NCBI GenBank assembly: GCA_965205235.1
Contig: CBDBGD010000003.1
Span: forward strand, 62,001-126,000
Source: CBDBGD01 sp965205235
GTDB lineage: Bacteria; Chloroflexota; Dehalococcoidia; Lucifugimonadales; UBA1127
Length of the DNA stretch: 64,000 nucleotides
Direction of reading: 5' to 3'
Shown here in pieces: positions 44,428 to 52,284 of this stretch (its first letter is position 1; every line of letters starts with the position of its first letter). A model generated the notes under the pieces. That model was given only the letters and a program-made list of their open reading frames with translations. It was not told the DNA's origin and did not search any database. A program made the position numbers and the translations under genes.

Positions 44428-45767
44428 GAGGTCGCCCCCACGGCAATCTCCCGAAGCGCGCTCACCAGCGCGTCGATCTCGCGGCGCGTGTTCATCTCCG
44501 TCACGCACAGCAGCATGCTGCCGTCGACGGTCGCGCTCACGTCCAGCCCGCCGATGATCCCCCGCTCCAGCAGCCGCCGGTTGAGCTCGGCCGGAGGCAG
44601 CGGCCCCCGCACGACGAACTCGTGGAACCACGTCTGCTCCGACTCCCGCTGCGGGTGCACGGTGTAACCGTCGAGCTGCCCGATGCACGCCGCGGCGTAG
44701 TGGGCCTTGTGGTAGCACAGCTCCGCCACCTCCCGCAGGCCCCGCGGGCCCAGAGCCGCCAGGTGCACCGCCGCCGCCGTGGCCACCAGCGCCTCCGACG
44801 TGCAGATGTTCGACGTGGCCCGCTGCCGGCGAATGTGCTGCTCGCGCGTCTGCAGCGTCAGCACGAAGCCCGGTCTCCCCTGGCCGTCCACTGTCCGCCC
44901 GACGATGCGGCCCGGCATCTGCCGCAGGTGCTGCTGCCGGCAGGCGAATAGGCCCACGTACGGCCCGCCGAAGCTCAGCGGCGACCCCAGAGGCTGGCAC
45001 TCCCCCGTCACGATGTCCGCGCCCAGCTCCCCCGGCGGCGTCAGCATCCCCAGCGCCACAGGGTTCACCGACACCGCCAGCAGCGCGTCAACGTCGTGGG
45101 CCGCCTGCCGGTACGCCTCCAGGTGCTCCACCGTGCCCAGGAAGTCCGGGTACTGCACCAGCAGGCACGCGGCCGTCGCGTCCAGCCTCGGTGCTCCCGC
45201 CGGCGCGACCTCCACGGAGATGCCCTGCGGCGCGCAGTAGGTGCGCACCACCTCCAGGTAGCGGGGGTTCACCGTGTCCAGCGCGACCACGGCGCCGCGG
45301 CCGGTAACCCGGCAGGCCATCAGCGCCGCCTCTGCGAGCGCCGTTGCGCCGTCGTACATGCCCGCGTTGGCCACGTCCATGCCCGTGAGCAGGCAGATGA
45401 GCGACTGGAAGTCGTAGGTCGCCTGCAGTGTTCCCTGGCTCACCTCCGGCTGGTACGGCGTATACGAGGTCAGCAGCTCGCCCCGCGAGGCCATCGCTCG
45501 CACCACGGCGGGGATGAAGTGCCGGTACGCCCCTGCGCCCAGGAACGAGGCGTAGCTGCCCGGCGCCCGGTTCTCCGCCGCCAGCGCCTCCAGGTCCTGC
45601 CGAAGCTCCAGCTCCGAGAGGGCGTCGGGCAGCCGGATATCCGGGTTTCGGAACGCCTCGGGGATGTCGGCGAACAGGTCCGTCGCCGACGCGACGCCGA
45701 TGGCTCGCAGCATCTCCTCGCGTTGGTCGTCGGTGGAAGGGAAGTAGGGGTGGGACACGGACGGCAT
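44424..45767 (-). CDS. gcvPA: Glycine dehydrogenase (decarboxylating) subunit 1
   Basis: A 447-residue alpha subunit of split P-protein (MPSVSHPYFPSTDDQREEML start; FLGAGAYRHFIPAVV; TPYQPEVSQGTLQATYDFQ; YDGATALAEAALMA). It begins six bases after gcvH and is coupled to gcvPB. Split gcvPA/gcvPB is the arrangement of many thermophiles, Firmicutes and Chloroflexota. Confidence 0.96.
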   Translation of the reverse strand: MPSVSHPYFPSTDDQREEMLRAIGVASATDLFADIPEAFRNPDIRLPDALSELELRQDLEALAAENRAPGSYASFLGAGAYRHFIPAVVRAMASRGELLTSYTPYQPEVSQGTLQATYDFQSLICLLTGMDVANAGMYDGATALAEAALMACRVTGRGAVVALDTVNPRYLEVVRTYCAPQGISVEVAPAGAPRLDATAACLLVQYPDFLGTVEHLEAYRQAAHDVDALLAVSVNPVALGMLTPPGELGADIVTGECQPLGSPLSFGGPYVGLFACRQQHLRQMPGRIVGRTVDGQGRPGFVLTLQTREQHIRRQRATSNICTSEALVATAAAVHLAALGPRGLREVAELCYHKAHYAAACIGQLDGYTVHPQRESEQTWFHEFVVRGPLPPAELNRRLLERGIIGGLDVSATVDGSMLLCVTEMNTRREIDALVSALREIAVGATS

Positions 45768-45773
45768 GGGGCC

Positions 45774-46169
45774 TTAGTGCTCCTCGTCGGCCACGAGGGC
45801 CTCGTACTGGTCTGCCGTCAGGAGCCCTTCCGGTTCCGCCGGGTCGCTCAGCCGTACCCGGATCAGCCAGCCCTTGTCGTACGGCGCCTCGTTGACCTGC
45901 TCCGGGTGCTCAACCGCCTCCTGGTTGACCTCCACCACCTCTCCGGTCACCGGCGAGTATAGGTCGGAGACCGATTTGACCGACTCCACCTCGCCCATCT
46001 TGCCCAGCTGCGTGAGGCTGCTCCCCACCGCCGGCAGGTCGATGTAGACGATGTCGCCCAGTTGGTCCTGCGCGAAGTGGGTGATGCCCACCTCCGCCGT
46101 TCCGTCGGGCCCCAGGCGGACCCATTCGTGCTCCTTGGTGTAGCGCAGGTCGCGAGGGTTGTCCGTCAC
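45774..46169 (-). CDS. gcvH: Glycine cleavage system H protein
   Basis: A 131-residue lipoyl carrier. The modified lysine is K65 in VESVKSVSDLYSPVTGEV, with YTKEHEWVRL at the start and the C-terminal LIRVRLSDPAE. It shuttles the aminomethyl intermediate between P, T and L proteins. Between gcvT (39 bases) and gcvPA. Confidence 0.96.
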   Translation of the reverse strand: MTDNPRDLRYTKEHEWVRLGPDGTAEVGITHFAQDQLGDIVYIDLPAVGSSLTQLGKMGEVESVKSVSDLYSPVTGEVVEVNQEAVEHPEQVNEAPYDKGWLIRVRLSDPAEPEGLLTADQYEALVADEEH

Positions 46170-46208
46170 GTGTCTCTCCTCTGTTGGTGGACGGGTCCTC
46201 CGGGGCGC

Positions 46209-47372
46209 TCAGGACTGAGGCCGACGGTAGAAGGGCAGCTTCACGACTCGGGCCGGGGCGGCTCGTCCTCGCAGGTCCACCGTCAGGTCCGTCTCAGGGG
46301 TTGAGTGCTCAATGGCAACATAGCCCAGCCCTATGGCCGTGTCAAGGGTGGGCGAGTACCCTCCGCTGGTCACTTCCCCTACAGGCGCCCCGTCCTTCGA
46401 CAGCGCGTAGCCCGTGCGAGGGATGCCCCTCGCCGGCACCTGGAAGCCCACCATCCGACGCTGCACGCCCTGCTCCTGCATCCGCAGCAGCGCCTCGCGC
46501 CCCACGAACCCCTCCTTCTCCAGGTTCACGAAGCGGTCCTGCGCGGCCTCCAGCGGCGTCGTCGAAGGCCCCACGTCCGTGCCCGACAGCATCAGCCCCG
46601 CCTCCAGTCGCAGCGTGTCCCGCGACCCCAGCCCGCACGCCACCGCTCCCCCGTCGACCAGCTTGCGCCACAGTGCGACGGCGTCGGCTGCGGGCACCAC
46701 CACCTCGAAGCCGTCCTCGCCCGTGTACCCCGTCCGGCTCACCACCGCCGAGACCGTCTCCACTCCGGCGGCCTTCCCCAGTCCCCTCTCCCTCTGGGAG
46801 AGGGTTAGGGTGAGGGTCCAGCACGCGAACGGCCGCATCGCCGATGGCGTCCCGTCCGCCATCCCGTCCAGCAGCGCCGCCGCCTGCGGGCCCTGGACGG
46901 CCACCATCGCCGTCTCCGTCGTCGCGTCGTGGAGCCGCTGGCGAGGGAACTCCTCCGACCATCGTTCCAGCCACGCCAGCACCGTCGGCCGCGTGCCCGC
47001 GTTGGTGACCAGCAGCAGGTGGTCGTCCGCTCCGCTGCCGTCGTCCGGGCGCGCCACCACCCCGTCGTCGATGATGCCGCCCTCCTCGTTGAGCAGGAAC
47101 GTGTAGCGCGCTCGACCCGGGCGCAGGGCCGCCACCCGCGCCGTCAGCACCCGGTCCAGGAACGCTGTCGCCTCCTCCCCCCGGACGTGCAGCCGCGCCA
47201 TGTGCGACACGTCGAAGATCCCCACGCCCGCCCGCACCGCCCGCGCCTCCGCCAGGATCGACGTGTACTGCAGCGGCATCTCCCACCCGCCGAAGGGCAC
47301 CATCCGCCCCCCGGCGGAGCGGTGCTCCGCGTTCAGCGGCGTTCGAAGCAAGGTCTCGTCAGACGCAGCCAC
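46209..47372 (-). CDS. gcvT: Glycine cleavage T protein with an in-frame repeat insertion
   Basis: A 387-residue aminomethyltransferase, from GTG 47372 behind TAGGAGA. FGGWEMPLQY, FDVSHMARLHVRG, SRTGYTGEDGFEV, GSRDTLRLEAGLMLSGTD and the C-terminal barrel (TSGGYSPTLDTAIGLGYV) are intact. Near residues 185-200 it contains TLTLTLSQRERGLGKA, which is the translation of a palindromic repeat (46774-46817) also found between genes at 47444 and 48112. The insertion keeps the frame and lies in a surface-loop position before the strand leading to SRTGYTGED, so the enzyme may still work. The rest of the gcv operon follows. Confidence 0.92.
   Translation of the reverse strand: MAASDETLLRTPLNAEHRSAGGRMVPFGGWEMPLQYTSILAEARAVRAGVGIFDVSHMARLHVRGEEATAFLDRVLTARVAALRPGRARYTFLLNEEGGIIDDGVVARPDDGSGADDHLLLVTNAGTRPTVLAWLERWSEEFPRQRLHDATTETAMVAVQGPQAAALLDGMADGTPSAMRPFACWTLTLTLSQRERGLGKAAGVETVSAVVSRTGYTGEDGFEVVVPAADAVALWRKLVDGGAVACGLGSRDTLRLEAGLMLSGTDVGPSTTPLEAAQDRFVNLEKEGFVGREALLRMQEQGVQRRMVGFQVPARGIPRTGYALSKDGAPVGEVTSGGYSPTLDTAIGLGYVAIEHSTPETDLTVDLRGRAAPARVVKLPFYRRPQS
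46774..46817. repeat. Palindromic repeat inside gcvT (copy A)
   Basis: CCCTCTCCC-tct-GGGAGAGGG followed by TTAGGGTGAGGG. Same layout (CCTCTCCC / GGGAGAGG then GGGTGAGGG) as the intergenic copies at 47444-47490 and 48112-48155. Here it is translated. Confidence 0.8.
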
Positions 47373-47399
47373 TGCGTTCTCCTATCTCGGCTGCCGCGG

Positions 47400-47429
47400 A
47401 TGGTAGGCACCCCCCAGCGCGAGTGTCAA
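47400..47429 (-). promoter_or_regulatory. Promoter of the gcvT-gcvH-gcvPA-gcvPB operon
   Basis: Minus-strand TTGACA (+ strand 47424-47429), 18-base spacer, TACCAT (47400-47405); start near 47392, only about 20 bases of leader. This leaves no room for a glycine riboswitch. Confidence 0.7.
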
Positions 47430-47443
47430 GCGCCCAGGCCCCC

Positions 47444-47490
47444 GCCTCGCCCCTTGGGGGAGAGGCCGACGCGCAGCGGCGGGTGAGGGG
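47444..47490. repeat. Palindromic repeat (copy B)
   Basis: GCCTCGCCCC-tt-GGGGGAGAGGC, then CGACGCGCAGCGGCGGGTGAGGGG. Shares a 33-base segment, with one difference, with the copy at 48112-48155. Lies between the divergent gcv and hicBA promoters. Confidence 0.75.
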
Positions 47491-47506
47491 TATCCAGGGC
47501 GGGCGG

Positions 47507-47536
47507 TTGACAGTAGCGCACCTCACGCGGCACCAT
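47507..47536 (+). promoter_or_regulatory. Promoter of hicBA
   Basis: TTGACA (47507-47512), 18 bases, CACCAT (47531-47536). The RNA start near 47543 excludes the ATG at 47535 and supports the GTG start at 47559. Confidence 0.5.
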
Positions 47537-47558
47537 GACCTCCCTTGGAGGTGCGGCA

Positions 47559-47840
47559 GTGGGTGCCACCGGCTCCATTCAACTGACCCAGATTGTCGAG
47601 CGCGAGGGCGCGCAGTTCGCCGCCTACTGCCCCGAGCTGGGCATCGCGAGCTGCGGCGACACCATCGAAGAAGCCTTCGCCAACATCCACGAAGCCATCC
47701 TGCTGCACCTCGACGTGCTGGAGGACCTCGGCGATCGCGACCGGGTCTTCCGGGAGCGCGGCATCGAGGTCTCCTACGAAGCGCCCCAGGAGAGCCAGCC
47801 GTCCAGGTTCACCAGGACCATTCGCGTTCCCGCTGGATGA
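47559..47840 (+). CDS. hicB: HicB-like antitoxin
   Basis: A 93-residue protein of the HicB/UPF0150 type: a partial RNase H-like fold (TQIVEREGAQFAAYCPELGIASCGDTIEEAFANIHEAILLHLDVL in segments). GTG 47559 is preferred, with GGAGG seven bases upstream (47547-47551) and a promoter that places the RNA start after the ATG at 47535. No C-terminal ribbon-helix-helix or HTH DNA-binding part is visible, so autoregulation may be weak. Its stop overlaps the hicA start (ATGA). It would neutralise HicA. Confidence 0.8.
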   Translation: MGATGSIQLTQIVEREGAQFAAYCPELGIASCGDTIEEAFANIHEAILLHLDVLEDLGDRDRVFRERGIEVSYEAPQESQPSRFTRTIRVPAG

Positions 47841-48073
47841 GCTCCGCCCAACTCCCCCTCTGCTCCAGCAGAGAGGTCACCGCCGCCCTGGAACGCCTCG
47901 GCGCATGGCACGTCCGCACCAGGGGTAGCCACGCCACCTACGCCCGAATGACCCCCACCGGGCGACGGATCACCCAGGTCATCCTCGGCAAGCGGGAGAT
48001 CCCCCGAGGCACACTCCGCTCCATCCTGACCGGCCTCGAAATCCCCGTCGAGACTTTCCGTCAGGCGCTCTAA
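47837..48073 (+). CDS. hicA: HicA-like toxin (mRNA interferase)
   Basis: A 78-residue double-stranded-RNA-binding-like HicA: SSREVTAALERLGAWHVRTRGSHATYAR contains the catalytic His (GSH), followed by the strand VILGKREIPRGTLRSILTGLEI and VETFRQAL. HicA cleaves mRNA and is blocked by HicB. The order antitoxin then toxin, with ATGA overlap, is the reverse of the classic hicAB order but common in this family. A repeat cluster follows. Confidence 0.85.
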   Translation: MSSAQLPLCSSREVTAALERLGAWHVRTRGSHATYARMTPTGRRITQVILGKREIPRGTLRSILTGLEIPVETFRQAL

Positions 48074-48380
48074 CGCCCCGCCCCCGTCCACCACCCCGCG
48101 GCCGCATCCCCGCCTCTCCCCGGGGGAGAGGCCGACGCGCAGCGTCGGGTGAGGGCGCGGGGGTCTTGGGGGGCGCAGCCCCCCGAAAGAAAAACCTCCG
48201 AGGGCGGGCGGGTGGGCCCACCCAACGTCGCACCGTAGGGAGACCGTCCCTCTCCCCCCGCTCCCCCTGAACCCCGTCGCAGGGCCCCACGAACGGCGGC
48301 GGCGCTGCCCCCCCTCGACACCCACACCCACCACCAACCCTGCTACCATAGACCCCACCACCCCAAGGGAGGCCCCACCC
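48074..48380. other. Non-coding gap with repeats
   Basis: 307 bases between hicA and the LLM gene. It holds the palindromic repeat at 48112-48155, a G/C hairpin (GGGGGGC-gca-GCCCCCC, 48168-48184) followed by an A-rich run on this strand, and low-complexity C-rich DNA. No gene or clear promoter was seen; AAGGGAGG near 48364-48371 serves the next start. Confidence 0.6.
48112..48155. repeat. Palindromic repeat (copy C)
   Basis: Perfect palindrome GCCTCTCCCC|GGGGAGAGGC with an extra G in the middle, then CGACGCGCAGCGTCGGGTGAGGG. Nearly the same as 47456-47489. Confidence 0.8.
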
Positions 48381-49415
48381 ATGGACTACGGCGTTGGCTT
48401 AGATGCCAGCCTCCGACTCGACTGGGAGCAGGAGGCCCACGTCTCCCGCGAGGCCGCCCGTCTCGGCTTCACCAGCCTCTGGACCCCCGAGTCCGGCGGC
48501 TACGATGCCTTCCAGGTCTGCGCCCACCGCTGGCGCGCCACCGCCCAGTCCCACCCCGGCGGCCTCACCACCGGCATCGCCGTCTCCCCCGTCGCCCTCC
48601 GCAGCCCCCAGGGCCTCGCCATGGGCGCCGGCACCGTGACCGCCCTCACCGGCGGCCGGTTCGTTCTCGGCATCGGCACCGGCGGCCTCCACCAGGCAGC
48701 GGGCCGTGAGGCCCACGGCGCCGCCAACGTCTCCCCTATCGCCCTCATGCGAGACTACCTCATCGTCCTCCGCGGCCTCCTCGACGGCGAACGCGTCACC
48801 CACCACGGCCCCGCCGTCTCCGTGCGCGGCCTCCGCCTCGATGTCGACCCGCCCCCGCGCACGCCGGTCTACCTCGGCGCCCTGGGCCCGCAGATGCTCC
48901 GCCTCGCCGGTGAGCTGGCCGACGGCGTCGCCCTCAACTGGTGCACCGCCGAGCAGATCGCCTGGAGCCGCGACCGCATCGCCGAGGGTGCGGCCCGTGC
49001 CGGTCGCTCCCCTGCCGACGTGAAGGTCGTCCAGTACATCCGCGTCTGTGTCGACGACGACGAAGACCGAGCGCGCCGCGCCTTCGTTCCCGCCATGCTC
49101 GGCTACGCCCTCGGCCGCCGAGGCGCCACGCCCGCCGAGCAGCGACAGGGCTATCGCGGCCACTTCGAGCGCATGGGCTTCGGCGACGCCCTAGCCCGCC
49201 TCGAGGCCATGCGCGACAAGGGCGCCTCTCGCGACGACCTCGTCGAGGCCTTCCCGCCCGAGCTCGCACGTCGCGTCGGCTACTTCGGCCCCGCCGCAGG
49301 CGCCGCCCACGCCTTCCACTCCCTCGCCGCCGGCCTTGACCTCGCCATCGTCCGCGTCGTCCCCGCCCGACCCGGCCCCGCCCCCGTCATCGACACCATG
49401 GCCGCCTGCCTCTAG
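48381..49415 (+). CDS. LLM-class (luciferase-like, F420/FMN) oxidoreductase
   Basis: A 344-residue TIM-barrel protein of the luciferase-like monooxygenase class. Typical segments are SREAARLGFTSLWTPESGGYDAFQ, GIAVSPVALRSPQGLAMGAGTVTALTGGRFVLGIGTG (in parts), the PVYLGALGPQMLRLAGELADGVALNW block and a C-terminal helix region. GIGTGG plus these features resemble F420-dependent members, but FMN is possible. Substrate unknown. ATG 48381 follows GGAGGCC. Its third codon positions are almost all G or C. Confidence 0.88.
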   Translation: MDYGVGLDASLRLDWEQEAHVSREAARLGFTSLWTPESGGYDAFQVCAHRWRATAQSHPGGLTTGIAVSPVALRSPQGLAMGAGTVTALTGGRFVLGIGTGGLHQAAGREAHGAANVSPIALMRDYLIVLRGLLDGERVTHHGPAVSVRGLRLDVDPPPRTPVYLGALGPQMLRLAGELADGVALNWCTAEQIAWSRDRIAEGAARAGRSPADVKVVQYIRVCVDDDEDRARRAFVPAMLGYALGRRGATPAEQRQGYRGHFERMGFGDALARLEAMRDKGASRDDLVEAFPPELARRVGYFGPAAGAAHAFHSLAAGLDLAIVRVVPARPGPAPVIDTMAACL

Positions 49416-49476
49416 CCCGCACCCCCATCGTCGTTCCTGCGAGCGCAGGGGAACCTCGATCCTTCTGCTCCCGCAG

Positions 49477-49632
49477 TTGTCATTCTGAGGCCCCCCGTTG
49501 TCATTCTGACTGCTTCCGCAGTTGTCATTCTGAGGCCCCCCCCTTTGTCATTCTGAGGAGCGAAGCGACGAAGAATCTAAGATCGTGGACGCGGCCACAA
49601 CACCCTCAGATTCCTCGCTGCGCTCGGAATGC
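49477..49632. repeat. TTGTCATTCTGAG direct repeats and large palindromic element
   Basis: Four direct copies of TTGTCATTCTGA at 49477, 49498, 49522 and 49545 (spacing 21-24 bp). The last continues into GGAGCGAAGCGACGAAGAATCT (in parts) and is matched in inverse by AGATTCCTCGCTGCGCTCGGAAT (49609-49631), forming a long hairpin. This looks like a mobile palindromic repeat that has been partly amplified. Confidence 0.7.
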
Positions 49633-49707
49633 CACCTCCCTCTTCCCCCGCATCCCCTCCATCCCCTACCATCCCCCCATGCCCACCGACCGCACGCGCC
49701 CGCTTAC

Positions 49708-49765
49708 AAAATCGTCGTTCCTGCGCAGGCAGAGCCTGCCCCGGCGAAGGCCGGGGAACCTCGCT
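49708..49765. repeat. REP-like palindrome
   Basis: TCGTCGTTCCTGCGCAGGCA-then-GAGCCTGCCCCGGCGAAGGCCGGGGAACC: two nested inverted repeats (CCTGC/GCAGG and CCCCGGC/GCCGGGG) of the same family as 29713-29741. Confidence 0.6.
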
Positions 49766-49786
49766 ATCCGTCCCCTCTTGCCCTGC

Positions 49787-49920
49787 CTGGAGGTTGTTTC
49801 GCGCCCCCTTTGGCGCAGCCCCTGTCCCCTATCTGGAGGTTGTTCCGAGGTTGTTTCGAAGGGCATTCGTCTCCTATCTGCGCCGCGCGGTTCCAACCAG
49901 CGCTCGCCAAACAACCTCCA
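49787..49920. repeat. GGAGGTTGTT direct and inverted repeats
   Basis: CTGGAGGTTGTT occurs near 49787 and 49833, AGGTTGTTTCG again near 49848, and the inverse AACAACCTCC at 49911-49920. The arms could form a stem of 10 bp over loops of 70-110 bases. Confidence 0.5.
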
Positions 49921-50115
49921 ACCTGGGCCCTCTCGCCGGTGGCCGGACGAAAAGACGACTCCAAGCTGCGCCCCATCCCCACGCGGAACAACCGCGAATC
50001 AACCTCAAACCTGTTTCGGCCCTCCGCCGAGCCGCCCAGGCACGGAGGAGCCGGGAAAAAACGCGAAAAACGAAACGAATCGAATCGAACCCAGCACTGA
50101 CCGGAGGGCCGCACC

Positions 50116-50820
50116 ATGACCTACCCTGACGTCCGCGCCCTGACCTTCGACGTCTTCGGCACTGTTGTCGACTGGCGCGGCAGCATCATCCGCGAAGGCG
50201 CTCGGCTGGGCCTCGCCGTCGACTGGGGCAGCCTCGCCGATGCCTGGCGTGCCGGCTACGCCCCCGCCATGGACCGCGTCCGCCGCGGCCACCTCCCCTG
50301 GACCACCCTCGACGACCTCCACCGCATGATCCTCGACGGCCTCCTGCCCAGGTTCGGCCTGGAAGGCCGCCTCACCCCCGACCAGCTCGCCCGCCTGAAC
50401 CTCGTCTGGCACCGCCTTGCCCCCTGGCCAGACGCGGTCCAGGGCCTCGCCCGCCTGCGCTCCCGCTACGTCGTCGCCACCCTCTCCAACGGCAACGTCT
50501 CCCTGTTGGTGAACATGGCCAAGCACGCGGGGCTGCCCTGGGACTGCATTCTCTCGGCGGAGCTGGCCCGGCACTACAAGCCGGACCCGGAGGTGTACCG
50601 CATGGCCGCCGACCTGCTGGGCCTGGCCCCGGAGGCCGTGATGATGGTGGCCGCCCACAAGCCCGACCTGCGGGCGGCCCAGGCCGTGGGCTTCCGGACG
50701 GCCTACGTGCCCCGGCCCATGGAGTTCGGCCCCGACGCCGTGCCGGACACGACGCCGGACCCCTCCTTCGACCTCGTCGCCGCCGACTTCAACGACCTGG
50801 CCGCCCGTCTGGGCCTCTAG
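50116..50820 (+). CDS. HAD hydrolase, haloacid dehalogenase type II-like
   Basis: A 234-residue HAD-superfamily protein. The nucleophile is D12 in LTFDVFGTVVDW; motif II is TLSNGN, the Lys motif HYKPDPEVYRMAA and motif IV VAAHKPDLRAA. These match type II 2-haloacid dehalogenases (SNGN, YKP and H-x-DL patterns), which hydrolyse L-2-haloacids; related phosphatases exist. It converges with the HtrA gene, sharing four bases at the stops. Confidence 0.85.
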   Translation: MTYPDVRALTFDVFGTVVDWRGSIIREGARLGLAVDWGSLADAWRAGYAPAMDRVRRGHLPWTTLDDLHRMILDGLLPRFGLEGRLTPDQLARLNLVWHRLAPWPDAVQGLARLRSRYVVATLSNGNVSLLVNMAKHAGLPWDCILSAELARHYKPDPEVYRMAADLLGLAPEAVMMVAAHKPDLRAAQAVGFRTAYVPRPMEFGPDAVPDTTPDPSFDLVAADFNDLAARLGL

Positions 50821-52196
50821 CCCTCCTCGGGCGCCTCGTCCTCCGTGGGCCGCGCCCCCAAGACCACGTCGACGTGCTCCTGCTCCCCGTCCCGAAGCAC
50901 GCTCAGCGAGATGGTGTCGCCCGGCCGCGTCCTCTCGATGAGGTAGATGATCAGGTCCTCCAGCTCCCGCACCGTCGTTCCGTCCGCGGCGATGATCAGG
51001 TCGCCGCCCGACGGGTAGTCGAAGCCGTCGACCTCCACGGTCTCCTCGCTGCCCAGCAGGCCGGCAGTGGCGGCGGGCCCGTCCTCCACGGCTTCGATGA
51101 CGAGGACGCCCCGGGTCTCCCTCGGAAGGCCCAGCGCCTCCGCGAGCTCGCCCCGAACGGAGGTCGCCCTGATGCCGATCCAGGAGTAGGTGTAGGCCCC
51201 GTCCTCGATGAGCGAAGGCACGATGCGCTTCGCCAGGTCGATGGGTACGGACAGGCCCACGCCGGAGCTGGAGCCGGTGCGGCTCAGGATCTGGGTGTTG
51301 ATGCCCACCACGCGCCCCTCACCGTCCAGCAGCGGCCCGCCTGAGTTGCCGGGGTTGATGGGGGCGTCCGTCTGCACCACCTTCGGGATGGAGTAGGGGC
51401 TGGCGCCGCCGCTGATGGTGCGGCCCAGGCCGCTGATGATGCCGCTGGTCATGGTGAAGTCCTGGCCAAAGGGGTTGCCCAGCGCAATGGCGAACTGCCC
51501 CACCCGCAGGTCCTCGCTGCTGCCCAGCGGCAGAGGATGGAGCTTCTCGGCGGGCAGGTCGACCTTGATGACGGCCAGGTCCGAGTCTGGGTCCCGGCCG
51601 ATGACCTCCGCCTTGACCTCCGTGCCGTCGGCGAAGAAGACGGTCACCGTCGCCGCGTCCTCGACGACGTGGTTGTTGGTCACAATGTGCCCCTCTGTGT
51701 CCCAGACGAACCCGGACCCGGAGCCCCGGCGGAACGGGTCGTCCGGGGTCTGCTGGAATCGGAATGGGAGGGCGTCATCCGCCTGCACCGCCACGTGGAT
51801 GTGGACGATGGAGGGGAGGGACCGCTCGTAGAGGCCCGCCAGCACCTCCTCCACGGCCGCGAGGATATCGCCAACGGCCAGCGTCTGCTGGGGAGCCTCG
51901 GTCTCGGTCTGCTGCGGCGCCGCCTGCGATGTCACAGCCCGAGGCGCCACCGACGCCGCGGGGGCGCTCACAGCAACGGTTTGCGCCGCCTGCGCCTCAG
52001 CCGCCGAGGAGTTGGCGGCTGAGGTGGTCTGGACCTCCTGCGCCCCCGTCGCCGCCGCTGTGGTGCTGTCCGGGGCATCGGCCTCGGTGCCGCATGCGGC
52101 GGCCGCCAGGGCCGCCAGCACGAGCAGCGCCGGCAGTCCGGGGCGGCGCAACAGTGATCCCTTTACCCTCGTGATGGTTGCTCGTATCTCGGTCAT
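50817..52196 (-). CDS. HtrA/DegP-like serine protease, lipoprotein
   Basis: A 459-residue trypsin-like protease with one PDZ domain. A signal peptide ends in lipobox AAAC (Cys35). A low-complexity Ala/Thr/Gln linker (about 40-105) precedes the protease domain with the triad H176 (TNNHVV), D206 (DSDLAVIK) and S285 (GNSGGPL). The PDZ domain spans about 345-450 (GVLVIEAVEDGPAATAGL, GGDLIIAADGTTV). It should sit on the outer face of the membrane and act in envelope protein quality control. Confidence 0.94.
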   Translation of the reverse strand: MTEIRATITRVKGSLLRRPGLPALLVLAALAAAACGTEADAPDSTTAAATGAQEVQTTSAANSSAAEAQAAQTVAVSAPAASVAPRAVTSQAAPQQTETEAPQQTLAVGDILAAVEEVLAGLYERSLPSIVHIHVAVQADDALPFRFQQTPDDPFRRGSGSGFVWDTEGHIVTNNHVVEDAATVTVFFADGTEVKAEVIGRDPDSDLAVIKVDLPAEKLHPLPLGSSEDLRVGQFAIALGNPFGQDFTMTSGIISGLGRTISGGASPYSIPKVVQTDAPINPGNSGGPLLDGEGRVVGINTQILSRTGSSSGVGLSVPIDLAKRIVPSLIEDGAYTYSWIGIRATSVRGELAEALGLPRETRGVLVIEAVEDGPAATAGLLGSEETVEVDGFDYPSGGDLIIAADGTTVRELEDLIIYLIERTRPGDTISLSVLRDGEQEHVDVVLGARPTEDEAPEEG

Positions 52197-52284
52197 CTTC
52201 GCGCCCTCGCTCGCGTTGAATTCATGGTGTTGTATGGCAGTAACGTCCTTGGGCTGGCGGGGTTAGCCGAGGCCAGGACGAGTT

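Larger units (their letters stand above)
49416..50115. other. 700-bp non-coding region rich in repeats
   Basis: No gene could be supported here. It contains a REP-like palindrome (49429-49456), four copies of TTGTCATTCTGA (from 49477, 49498, 49522 and 49545), an extended palindromic element (49545-49632), another TCGTTCCTGCG palindrome (49708-49765), and repeated GGAGGTTGTT units with an inverted partner (49787-49920). GC is lower toward 50040-50100 (CGAATCGAATCGAA). GACCGGAGGG at 50099-50108 is the ribosome site of the next gene. Confidence 0.7.

Noticed and set aside
47373..47430. Glycine riboswitch before gcvT
   Set aside because: The promoter leaves only about 20 bases of leader, far too short for a glycine aptamer.
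49477..49557. Four regularly spaced repeats that might be a CRISPR array
   Set aside because: Repeats are only about 12 bases with 9-12-base gaps and no cas genes are near; they belong to an interspersed repeat.
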